DNA of 64,000 nt from Panicum virgatum (lineage: Eukaryota > Streptophyta > Magnoliopsida > Poales > Poaceae): the NCBI RefSeq assembly GCF_016808335.1, contig NC_053143.1, positions 53,289,441 to 53,353,440 of the forward strand, in the 5' to 3' direction. Under the pieces are notes generated by a model that worked only from the letters and a program-made list of their open reading frames with translations, was not told the DNA's origin and made no database searches. The position numbers and the translations under genes are program-made. This document shows, in pieces, positions 10,566 through 22,100 of this stretch (position 1 is the first letter of the stretch; each line of letters opens with the position of its first letter).

Positions 10566-13500
10566 TCATCTGATTTCCCTTCGTTCGTCTGATTTCATAT
10601 ACGCTGGTTTCTTTGGGGTCGGCAACTCTTCCTTGCCGTTTAGCATCTCAAGAACATCCGCAATGGAAGGCCGGTCTTCCCTGTGATGCTGAATGCACAG
10701 CAGTCCTACCTGCACCCACCTTCTAATCTCCATTCCCGGAGACCCGTCAATCAATGACGGATCAAACAACTCCTCTGTTAGTCCTGCTTCCCAAGCCTCC
10801 CAAGCCTAAAACCACAAAACAGTATGCATTATCTATAGAGGACTAGCTTATTAGATGTATGACCGTAATGATTAAGAAATAACAAGTGATAACATAGTGC
10901 TTTTGCAGTATAGATGCATGCGACCGCATGGACACTTACCCATTTATATACATGGAGCAAGCCGCAGTCGCCTCGAGGTTTAGATCTGCACATGCTGCGG
11001 CTAACAGTCTCCAGGAGGATGGCACCAAAAGCAAATATATCATTCTTCATTGATACAATACCACGCATAGTGTATTCGGGAGCCATATATGCACTGAATG
11101 GTCAAAGAAAAATTATGGAAAAACAAAAGGAAAAAGAAAAATCAACATTCATGAAATGTACTAAGTCCAAGGGAAATATTTTTTTGTGGAATAACATCTT
11201 ACACTGTGCCTGCTATGAGACTCTCAGTGATCTCATCATTCAACACCATAGAGAACTCAAAATCAATAATCTTAGGATTCATATCAGAATCCAAGAGGAT
11301 GTTGCTTGGTTTCAGATCTTTATGGACAACACACTGTTCATGTAGGTAATGTATGCCCTGGGCTACCTGCTTAAGTATCCGGGAGACGGAAGGCCAATCA
11401 AGCAGGGACTCTGCAAAAATTGTAACAAAAGCACCCACTAATATTCAATAAATTTAATTAAGAGAATAGTTGGCCAAGAGGTAAAAACTATGATGTATAC
11501 TTGAGTAATGGAAACTTGCCATGGATTTTTGTGTACAAGGTTCCATTTGGCACGTATTCTTCGACCCAAAAAAAGACTCTTTCTTTAGCTGGATGAATTT
11601 TGTGTTTCAACAGCCACATTATCACAGAAGATGATCCAAGTTCATGGCCGTATCCTAGAACTTTCACTATGTTTTGGTGTTGAAGCTTTGAAGCTAGGAG
11701 AAGTTTTTGATCATACGTACACCACCAGCCTGATAATTTGTGTGGTCTTTTAAATATCTTGATAGCAACCACATTCCCATCCATTAACACACCCTGAAAA
11801 TTCCAAACACCAGGTTACATGATTGATTTGTTAGGCTGGGTTGCAAATAAATAGTTAGTGTTAGTGTGTTACAACAAGTAAAATTAAAGAATAACTTCTC
11901 ATGAATTAAAATTTTAATTTCCATATATTTTAGTTTGTGGACTTATGCTATGGGAAACGGTCTCAAAAATATGAATTTGCTAACTAATATCTACTACTCC
12001 ATCTTTTAAAAAATGTAAAGAGTTTTTTTGGCCTGATGCATTCTCCATGACTAGCTTTGAGCTTTGACTGTTAATATCACAGACATTATATTTGTTCGAG
12101 TGCATAAAAATGACTTCATATGAAATACTTTCAAACATATGAATCTGATTATAGTAATTTTCTATGGTATAATCTATAATTTCTTAGACTAATTGTTGGT
12201 CAGATTAAAAGGTTTGAATCATGGGTTAGTTGCATGCCCTCCTGATAGAAGCGAAAAGGAGGGGGTATTATATATCTGTAAAGTATATTGAACTTTATAA
12301 GTGCACCTCCATAGATCAATCAACTCAAATTTTCTGTGCACATCACCATGCAGGGAAGATATTGGAAACTCATTAGGAAACTTAATTCAAAATAAGTGAA
12401 CAATCTGTTTTTGAACGTTTGGAAAGGCAAGTTAACTTTGGCTGCCAAGAACAGAGAATGTTCTGTCACAATCTCAAACGAGTCAAACTGTCAAAGTATA
12501 AAACACTACTACAAAAAAGTATTAACCACGACTTTTAAAAATACCCTTGGAGGCGGGCAGGAAATTCAACCGCCTCGGATTAACTGAGGTGGTCATTTTT
12601 TATTAACCGAGGCAGTCAGAAAACAACCTCGGTTAATCGATTTATGGCGGTGGTAACCACTCCAAAAATCTATTAAAAACCGAGGCGGGCCTTATAAGAA
12701 GCCCGCCTCCAAAAAAAACCTCCTATTTTCGGAGGCACTTCGGGTTTCCTGTCCTCTCTCCCTCTCCACTCTAGCAACCTCACTCTCTAGTCCGGGACTC
12801 CGGCCTCCCTCGCCACTCCGACAGCAGTGCGGCTCGGGCATGGCCCTTTGGCACCGGACAGAGCCACCCCTTTGGTGGTGGTCTGGCGCGGCGCGGCCCC
12901 TCCGGCGGTGACCCAGGACGACGTGAGGGGTGCGGCCCCTCCAGTGGCAGCTCAGAACGGCGTGGGGGCGCGGCCCCTCCGGCGGTGGCCTGGGAGGGGT
13001 GGTTGGCAGTCCCTCTGACAGTGGCTCGGTGCGGCATGGGGCCCTTCTCCCCGCACCGGTAGAGGGCCGCAGATCCGGGGCCGGCAATGCCGGATCTAGT
13101 GGCGAGGAGGTGGATTCGGTACGGTGGAAGGCGGCGGATCTAGGGCCAGCGAGGCCGGATCCGGTGGCGGGGAGGTGGATCCGGCGGCGGCGGCCCTTAG
13201 ATGGGTTCAACTGGCCCGTGGGTGGGCTCGGTGGGCCTGTCCATGGGTTTTTTCATTTTTTTTATTTCATTAACCGTGCCGGGCAACTGGGTCTGCCTCG
13301 GTAAATCGTTTGATATACCGTGACCTTGAGAGCAAGGTGGACAGGCTTGCCCACCTTGAAAACTGATTTTGCCCACCTCGCAAAAGATTTTTTTAGTGGT
13401 GGAAGGGTCAGTCACAAACAAGTAAACTTGATTAAGATTTTAAATCTACCTTGATCGCTAGATTTTAATTGTTTCTAATACAACTCTTTTGAATTGAAAA

Positions 13501-16500
13501 ATACAATATGCATAACAAAGTGAAATTCATGTATTTCGACTATAGTGGATTTTATCAGTAAAAAATTGGTAAATGTCTATAAGCATCCATTTTCTGGAAA
13601 AAAAGTCAAGCTGTGTTGTGATTTGTGAAGCATCATCCTTCAGTTTGGCAACGGATACAAGTAACAAAATGATGGTATCCTTGCTGTTGCGGTTATACTG
13701 GAAAGAGTCTCATTGCATTAATAAAGCTAAAATATAAAGATGCACAAATTTTTTGAAACCCTTTAACCCCTTCATGGCTCTCTTTTTTATGTTTCACTTG
13801 CAAATGAGTGATAAGTTCATCGATATAGCCAACAAATTATGTGCTGGTTCCTTCTTATCAGGTCAAAAATTACTAAAGACTTTGCACTTGTTATTCAGCC
13901 TTAGATTTAAGAGTTCCAAAATATGCCAAAGTGACCCATCTTTTGTTCAATGCACAAGAAAACTTATCAGACATACCAAAGAGACAATATCAATTTGAAA
14001 TCCAGTTGAACTACTATTTCTTCTTTGATGGAATGAATGCATATATATTCTGGCTCACTAAGCATTTGTAATTTATTTTAACTGTAGTAGATTTGCAATT
14101 AACACTTGGAACAAATATAGTGAACATTCAAACTAGTCTACTTAATTTGCTGAATAATGATTCAACATAAAGTCACAACAATATAATTCAATTTGTGCTC
14201 CAAACAACTGGACCTAACATATTTAAAAAAAATAAATGCAATGCTTGAAGTGATTTACCCTAAGACTTACAATGTCTAGATTTGCATAATGTCTAGTTTA
14301 AAGGTTGGAATAGTTCATCACAATGCATGTGGCTTTGTCGTTCGTATGTAATACAAAGTTTCTCGTGGGGACATTATTGCTAACAAATTTGAAATAACAA
14401 GCGTGCTGAGTACCTTGTAGACCTTACATGAGCCACCTTCTCCGATGATGTTTCCGCCATTTATAGCATCCTTTAACTCAGATAAACAGAAGTTTTTTAG
14501 GGCTGACATGCATGGAAACAAATCTTTAGTTTAGCTTATGCGACCATCATGAAGCTGATATGGTCATAAAATCATTTTGAATGGATCAGAGCCGTACACA
14601 TGGATAGTTTTGAAGAAGAAAAATAATAAAGTGACGATCATTGGTAACTAGTTAGCCTGCCAAATAAGTAGCATCAACAAAAGTTATGTATATGAGAAAG
14701 AAAGAGTTAATATTGTAAGATCCATGTATCTGCACGTATCACACAAGCATCAACAAATGAGTGATACAAATTTGGTTTGTTAATTAAGACTTGCATTAAA
14801 AGGATGGTGAAATCTTCAGGTGCAAATTTAAGTAGCATGACTAGCTAAATTGATAGGTAAGCCAGCTTGTCTTTGGTACAAAGCTGAAGGTACGGTTGAA
14901 CTCGATCTCATGTTCATTGGTGGAGCTGAGGGGAAAAAACAAGAGGGGCATAGTTCTTCAATGCCATTCAAGAGTTCTGATTTCTGAAGGTCTTTTCTAT
15001 TTCTATTAATCTGGTGGTCCCAACTTAACTATAAGCCATACAATAGAATTCATAATCATCTTAATGACATTGTTATTGCACACAATTGAGTAGACAAGAA
15101 TCTATATCTTAGAAGTTGCATGGATAAATTACTTTTTGTAAGTAAAACCCAAATAACAAGTTAAACATGGAGACAGACTAAATAAAAGCATACTTTGTCT
15201 CACATTTTGCTTCCTGTACATCTATTAGCATGCTGTGTTTTTCTTTGTAAACATGCAAACTTTACCTTCCAAGTAGCTGTCTATGAACTTGTGCATAGGT
15301 CATGACTTTATCTAAGGTAATTATTAAATATAATTTTTACGTAGAAAGAAATAATTTATGCTGAAACCCACTTAAGGAACAAGCTAGCAGAAATACCATC
15401 TTACCTACTAAAGGAGCAAAGGGGGGATCATTTCCTGTTAGCACAATGTTTTCCTCACTATTCAAATCAGACCTGCCATTATTTCCATGTATTGATAAGA
15501 AGCTATATTTTAGGTCGATGAAAACTAACTAAAAAAGGGATTGATGCCACAAAGCTTGCAAGTTACTCCCTCTGTTTTTATTTATATGTTGCATTAGGTT
15601 TGTCTTAAGTCAAACTTGACAAACTTTGACCAAACTTATAGAAAGAAATAATAACATTGATAATACCAAATTTATTTCATTGAATCCACCATGAAGTATA
15701 TGTTGATAGTGCATAGTATAGATATTACTATATGTTTCTATAGACTTGGTTAGTTCATCAACTTCAACATCTAGTAGAGAATAAAGGATGGAAATTGATA
15801 CAAGACAGGTGCATTTGGAAAGGCTCCAGGGCAAGAAGTGTACATATCTTCTCTCTGCGTATTCTTTTTAATTCTATCGAATACTAGGTTTTTGTAGATA
15901 TATTGTAATAATGATACAGTTTAACAGCTCAAAGGATGATGACACAACATAGCGGAGGAACAAAGTTAGTACCCAGTTAGATGATGATTCAGTTAGTTTA
16001 TAACGTACATTAGTCACATCAGTCAGAGTTTTATATGCAAATTAACGTAAGCCATAATATCAAACAAGGGGGGGGGGGGCGGGCAGGGGCCAGGCCCCCC
16101 CTAACGTTGCTGCAACTCCACATAAAACCCCCTAATCTCATTGCTAATATTGCTCATTAACAAGGTGTGGCCCCCCTGATCTAAATTGGCCCCCCTATGT
16201 TTCAATCCTGGCTCCGCCCCTGAAGCTAGTATACTTAACTTAGTACTCGCTTTAGTCATGATAAATAATATGATGGTAGGGTCTGTCATGTTATCATTAG
16301 TGAAGGGAGTATCTAATAACACCATAGTTGCTCTAACAAAATAAGAGGGGGTAGTCAAGGCACCATAACACCATCAATCTATATTCTTAGTAGTAGCTGA
16401 AAACTATGGAAGTACTGCTTCCGGCCTCTCTGCACTAACAAGCCCTCACACTGAAAATACAAACAGCCATATATACCTTGCATCTTCAGTTGAATGAATG

Positions 16501-17306
16501 TTATTCGATATATCCGTCAGTCCTGCATCCTGAAATATGGAAAATAAGTCAAAACAATTGTTGTGGCATAGTGAAGCTTTTACAAGAAGATATGTGTCGA
16601 GTGCCGTCATCTCTAACTATTTCGGTAAACTATTAACATATTAGAAACATTAAAAAAAAGAGTTTTTGCTAGATTCTAGGTAACTTATGAGCTATCTCCA
16701 AATGTCAGGGGCGGAACCAACGGTGGGTTTGGAGGGGCTGTAGCCCCTCCTACCGCCACCGGACCCATATGGAGCCCCTCCTACAAGTTTTTGCCATGAA
16801 TACACTGTGAGCACTGCCAAATGTCAAAATCATATATACAAAGTATGTGCAAGTCATATCAACAACTGTACCGCTTGGTGTTGCCGCGGCGGAGGATGAC
16901 CACCAGCCTGAATAGTAAGCAACAAGATGGTGGTGTGGGCGTTGATGGCGAAGGATGCCAGCATCACTTTGTTCAAGATGTCTTCTTGTACCCGGCGCAG
17001 CTGCTTCGACAGGTCCCCAGCCGCGAAGACGCGCCAGATGGTGGTCGTGGCCCTCTCCTGGCAGGCCGTGACCAGCTCGAGGGCACGCTGCAGGGTCTCC
17101 TCCAGGTCCTCCAGCGCGCCGGCCATGGCCGGGCTGTCGGCCACCGTCCCCGTCTGCTGCAGCTGCGACAGGATGGTGCTGAACCTCAGCACGCGCCTCG
17201 TGATCTCGCGGCAATCCTCCTCGTTGTGGCGAACCCAGTCCACGGCCTCCTTGATCTTGAGCCCGATCTTGACGATCCTCTCCACGGTGGCCACCGGATC
17301 GGCCAT
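10566..17306 (-). CDS. MCAfunc (HeLo/MLKL-N-like) domain protein kinase, eight exons
   Basis: Exons, in transcription order: 16872-17306, 16477-16529, 15405-15472, 14414-14502, 11520-11793, 11203-11410, 10940-11093, 10566-10805. They join in phase to 1521 nt, 506 residues. Residues 1-145 (start [19 protein letters not shown]) are a helical MCAfunc-type domain as in plant MCA proteins. The kinase has glycine loop GEGGSCKVY (206-214), ATP lysine in VVAIK (K227), catalytic loop HKDLKPSN (336-343), DFE (356-358) where DFG is usual, and APE (380-382). There is no signal peptide or membrane span, so it is a cytoplasmic receptor-like kinase. The intron after 11520 uses a GCAAGT donor; the other introns are GT-AG. 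ATG at 17306 was chosen because both paralogues align from it. The DFE and HKD changes leave catalytic activity uncertain. Substrate and partners are unknown. Confidence 0.85.
12504..13401. mobile_element. CACTA-like non-autonomous transposon in intron 4
   Basis: The left end CACTACTACAAAAAA and the reverse complement of the right end, CACCACTAAAAAAA, make an imperfect inverted repeat. Subterminal copies of CCGAGGC / GCCTCGG (around 12553-12700 and 13290-13300) are typical of CACTA elements. The interior is GC-rich with many overlapping frames but no transposase. The left paralogue is an empty site: GAGTCACAAAC at 3361-3371 corresponds to the two flanks here, and AGTCA (12481-12485, 13410-13414) is repeated around the whole extra segment 12486-13409. 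Confidence 0.7.
15567..15746. mobile_element. Stowaway-like MITE, 3'-truncated, in intron 3
   Basis: Begins with CTCCCTCTG after TA, the Stowaway/mariner terminus, and includes the frequent inner phrase TTTGACCAAACTT. The left paralogue lacks the segment: it passes from GCAAGTTA directly to TTATATGGTTAG near 5118. The far terminal repeat is missing. Confidence 0.6.
16084..16222. mobile_element. hAT-like MITE in intron 2
   Basis: The right end reads GGCTCCGCCCCTG and the left end CAGGGGCCAGG, an imperfect inverted CAGGGGC repeat as in hAT-type elements. A run of twelve or more G precedes the left end (from about 16068). The left paralogue lacks the segment. A similar CAGGGGCGGAACC motif starts at 16708 in intron 1 without a recognisable partner, and may be a related truncated copy. 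Confidence 0.45.
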
Positions 17307-17570
17307 CGATCCTTCCTGCAGCACAAGCAACTCTGCTCCAAGGATGGAAGAGAGCTTTGCTTGTCCGCAAGCAGGGACCCTCTGACCACTGTATCGTTTG
17401 CTTGCGAAACCGTGTGGAAAGTATGGAGAGGCTATTAATTGTTAGGGACGATTTTTTGGTGCCAAGTGCAAACATGACCACACGATTTTGCCAATGTACA
17501 GAAAACGATGGAATGAGAACAGTCAAGAATGAGTCCTTCCATCTCGTGGTGGTGACCCCTGCCGGCTGCC

Positions 17571-19182
17571 GCGGATGGTGTCCACCTGTCCAGGGTCTTG
17601 AACGAGCCTCCTCGTAGTGCAGGGGGCTGGTCCCACTGACCCCTAACTCGGTGGGGTCCGTATATCAGTGGTCCTGAGTCTCTCTGCAGAGGAACTGGTG
17701 CGGTTCGGAAAATTAAGGGTCACCAAATCTCTCTTTAGTATAGTAGATAGTATTTTCCAAACATGATTAGCAAGAGGTGTGCCCAAAAAAAAAACATGAT
17801 TAGCAAGAGATTACAAGATCCAATAAATAGTAGAAAAGAAAAAAAAATCTAGAAGGAGAAGGATGTGTAAGTGAGATGTGAACTCCTAGCATATCCCGTA
17901 CATCATGATACTTTTCTTTCCGCTAAGTCTATTCATCGTGCGTGCGAGTGGAACTCACGACGTCGCAGACGGCCCTATTTATCTTCCTCGCGGAGCCACG
18001 GCGGTCGGACTTCGGGGAGGAGTTTGCTGGGAAGCCAGTGGTAATTGGTGGCTTTAGAAGAGGGGGAGGGGGATGGCACGAAAGACTGGTAGCGGTGGCG
18101 AGTTGTGGGGCGGCAACGTTCGGCGGCGGGAATGGTAGCTTAACACTAGTAGGCTAGGGATCAAGTGGGGGGAGCGGCATTCACCCGGGCGGGGACAGTA
18201 TCGGGCGGTGGATCCGGTGGCGAAAGCCGCCGGAGACAGCAAAGATGACCGGCGGCGGGGACAAACATCATGAGCCTTCAGCGATGGCTTTCGCGGATTC
18301 TAAACCCGGGTACCCAGCTTGATGTACCACAAATGATTGGGCTAGGCTGGCCACCAGCTGCTGCACCGGACGAGGAAGATGTACGCCCCCTGCGATGCTC
18401 AAAATCTCGGCCGCACACGTCGCATCGGACAAACGGTATTCCCTCCTGTGCAGCTCGCCACAGCAGCGCCGCCCTCAGCTGAGCCTCGCCCTCTTGTATC
18501 TAGCCCCCGGGGAGTCATGCTCATAGCAACCACATTATTTAAAAAAACAAATAGCGACCGGATTGAAATTCATTGATGTATTTCCAAATATTTTTCACAG
18601 TCATTTCATACAATTAATTGATGGTCAAAGTACTTCATTGATGATCGTGTTGATGATTAACTCGGCATTTTCTTTTACAAGAGGGACATTATCGTCATAC
18701 TGTTGATTTGGGCCTCTTTTATGGACTCCTTTTTGTTGCGAAACCTCTTTCATTTTCTCTTGTATATTTAGCATCTTGATATAGATCAAAAATAAAACAA
18801 CAAATCACTTGGGCTTTGTTGATGAACAACAGGATTCAAAAACAACTAACCATAGCCACAGGGTCGGGCATGACTCATGAATACATCATATAACAAAATT
18901 TACCCAACTTTGATAGGTATACACATTGGCAAAGGATATTTCCTTTTGGTGACCACCTTTCCAACCCGCAAGACTTTTCTGGCCTCTGTCTGTACTATAG
19001 CAAAATGAATTTATGATTTACAATGTAAATGCTACATAGCCGAAGATCCAGGAACCTTTCAAGAGGGCTGACATATTCATCTGACCAATATCAGTGCATC
19101 ACTCAGTAGGACCAACATCTTTATCTATTCCTTTCCAAGGTGAAGTTGGTCGCAACAAAATCATTTTTTTTACCTGGATAGA
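17571..19182. other. Intergenic between MCAfunc-kinase promoter and kinesin 3' end
   Basis: 17940-18520 is GC-rich with short open frames in several phases and no recognisable domain. 18530-19180 is AT-rich and should contain the 3' untranslated region of the kinesin gene. Nothing else was recognised. Confidence 0.4.
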
Positions 19183-22100
19183 TTACTTCTTGGCGCTCAC
19201 TTTACCATTGGGAGTTCTCCTGGCTTCGACTCCGCTCTTCTTGATTAGTGTTGGTGAGGCTCCGTTGGACTTTTTCTGTAATGGTGTTGCCCTTTTCGCA
19301 GGATTTACACCTCTAAAGTAATTAATAACAGCATAACTTAGAAATGTTAGAATATGCTAGTTAAGTTATGTAGGACAGTCCAAAGATATTAATTAATTGA
19401 GATTACCTAATGTCTGAACTTTTCGCACCCTTCGGTTGGGCCTTCCTTGCAGCTGAGCCACCTCCATTGGCCAAACCTGGAGCTTTTGGGGCGCTAGATG
19501 GTCGCAGGCAATCTTGTTCTGATGAGCAAGTAGTTGCAACCTCAAAATCATCGGAATCCTCGGTTGCAACTGACCCAGACCAACTCAATTGCTGTTCAGG
19601 GCTACTTCTTTGATAGAAGGATAGATCTTGTGAGCCATCAGCTCCCAACTCTGGCAGGGAATTGCTGCTCCCAAACTGCGAGTGATCTGCCCAATCTCCC
19701 AATGCCGATTCCTTCTGAACACCATTACATGTATCAAGCCATGAGGATGGATCATCCTCTACAAGGATATCAGACAGTTCAAAATTTGGCTGCTTCTACT
19801 TTGGGGTATCTTCGCTTCGGGGTTTTTTGGAATTAAAACTGGAATAAATTAGATTGATTCAAGTGTATGATTGCTTTGGTGACGCTTAAATTTCTTTGCT
19901 CATTACCAAAATATCTACCAAACTTACCTTGCTACATTTCACTGCACTTTTCACATAAATATGTTACTTTACATGCTAATAGGGTGTATGAATAGACTAC
20001 ACTAGAAATAATCGCGGCGTTGCCGCGTATGGCCAGTTTGTGTGTTTTAGGGTTAGGGTGATTGGATGAGTATGTAGGTTAGCTATGCGTCGATGTAGCT
20101 GTCGCTATATATATCTATGCGTGTTTATATATTTGTATCTACGGCATATATTGCAAGTATGTTATGTTATTTGTGTATCTTCATTTCAAGTATTTATATG
20201 TGTGACATGATGTACTTGTATGTGCGAATGTACGGGATATCATGTACCATATATAGTGAAGTACTATGCTATTTATATGTATATACATGATTATTTATGT
20301 TCAAGTATTTGTACTACAGGTTAGCATTAAATAAAAGAGTCAGGAAACAAAGAGTAAGAAAAGGGGTATGGATTTATAGGATTTGATTTTAGATTTTTTT
20401 TTGTTAAGATGGAGGAGATATTTTTTTAGTTCATATGCGAAATAAAGTACACTAAATCATATGATATTTTAAGTTTAATGCATAGATCTAGTCATTAGAA
20501 ACTCATCAAAATTGGTTTGGTATTTTTATGATTTTTCTATGATTTTGTATGAATTTTGAAAGATCTCTAATTTAAAAAAGAAAAATAAAATCGTATTAAA
20601 GGAGAAGAGTCTCACGGGCCGTTTTTGACCCATTCCAGGCAGGCCGGCCCAGCAAGACAAAAGATAAGCCCATAAGAAGGCACGGACTGTGGGTTGATTT
20701 TGGTAAAAGTCGAGGGTTTTTTTGAAAAATAAACCGAGAGAGGAAGTAGGACTGCGGGTTTATTTCGCTTAAGTATGAGGGCTTTTTTTGTAAAAAGGTC
20801 GCGCTTCGCCTGATCTAGGCCGTCCACGCGCTCGATCCGACGGCCGAGATCGGCCGGCGACGTGGCCAAGTTAGTTGGCCATCTTTTGGTGCAAGAATCG
20901 TAAGAAAGAGATTGCGAATGAATAAACTTCATAAAAAATCCTTTAATTGAATGGACACCGAGGATATATAAATTATTTATATGGCTTCAATTTAAATTCT
21001 GACAAAGAAAAAGACCTTATGGTGAATTTTGTCTAAGATAAAAACGAATACCTCTACATTTCCATCTTCAGTTGGGTGCCCCGATGCAGATGATGCATTA
21101 CCCGTTCTCATTCGATATATATCTGGGCTTGATTGAGTGCTTCTTATGCTCTCCTGATCTCCATCTTTCCTAGCCAATGCTGCCTTGAGGCAAGCAATCT
21201 GTAATAGCCAAGAAATGAGCCACAGTTGCATAGAACATATCGGTCGCTATCCCAGTGAACTCAAGAAAGCCATAAAGCAGAGTTCATAAACGAACCTGCT
21301 CTTTGAGCTCTCTGACTTCTCCTCCTTCCTTGTTTGACTTGGCTGCTCCGAGCTCAACAGTAGCAACACGCTCTGCGAACTTCAAAGTACTTATGGACTC
21401 GCCAACAGCATCTGGTTCTGGAGCTATGTGAACAAACATCAATGTCTTCGCTTGTCCTCCTGAAAATAGAAGCAAAATACTTACTGGACACATTTTCGGC
21501 ACTGACAATTTGCAAACCAAGGATATGGAGCTTCAGAGTTACCAAGAGAGTCTTGTAAAAGTTGAGTAAGTTTGCTATTTCGGTAAGGAACATGTGTGTT
21601 TTTCTGGGCTAGTGATGCAATCACATCACCTAGTGCAGCCAGCGACTTATTTATGTGTTGTGCCTCCTTTAGTCTGTCTCCTACGACTTCAGATTTATCA
21701 ACTCTTTCGCTGCCAGCTAAATCCACAAGATGCATGCAACCTCTTAGGACTGTTCCAGATGTTAAATCTCGTCCTTGAACATGAACAGTCAGACAACTGT
21801 AATTGGTTTACTCGACCATTAGCTAAAAACACACAGTTCAACATCATGTCTGGAATAAAATGTACTATTTTGCCAAAGAAAGCGTACCTATGGGAGCGAC
21901 TACTTCTGTCATTCATGGCAGTTGAACAAACTGCACGATTCTTTTGGCCAAGATTCATTAAATCTATTACATCAGCTGTTGATGTAACTGGAACTACATT
22001 TGCATCTGGAACTGCAAGTCCTTTTTGAGAACTATTCCGAATTTCCAATGTTTCTTAGTGTTAAGGAGGTTCAATATATGGTCGAGAAGATATTAAATAT

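Larger units (their letters stand above)
11815..17570 (-). repeat. Right copy of a tandem segmental duplication
   Basis: Counterpart of 2665-6860. Compared with the left copy it carries extra segments at 12486-13409 (CACTA-like), about 13998-14390 (unassigned AT-rich sequence), 15567-15746 (Stowaway-like), about 16066-16222 (hAT-like) and within 16640-16855. All lie in introns, so the coding exons are unaffected. Confidence 0.85.

Noticed and set aside
12692..13210. A 172-codon - strand frame
   Set aside because: It lies within the CACTA-like insertion, is low-complexity and matches no transposase.
17640..17750. Possible Helitron 5' end (TCTACTATACTAAAG on the - strand)
   Set aside because: No matching 3' hairpin with CTAG was found to the left, so there is too little to call.
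19094..19321. Small + strand frame at the kinesin 3' end
   Set aside because: It is antisense to the last kinesin exon, which joins in phase with the rest of the gene.
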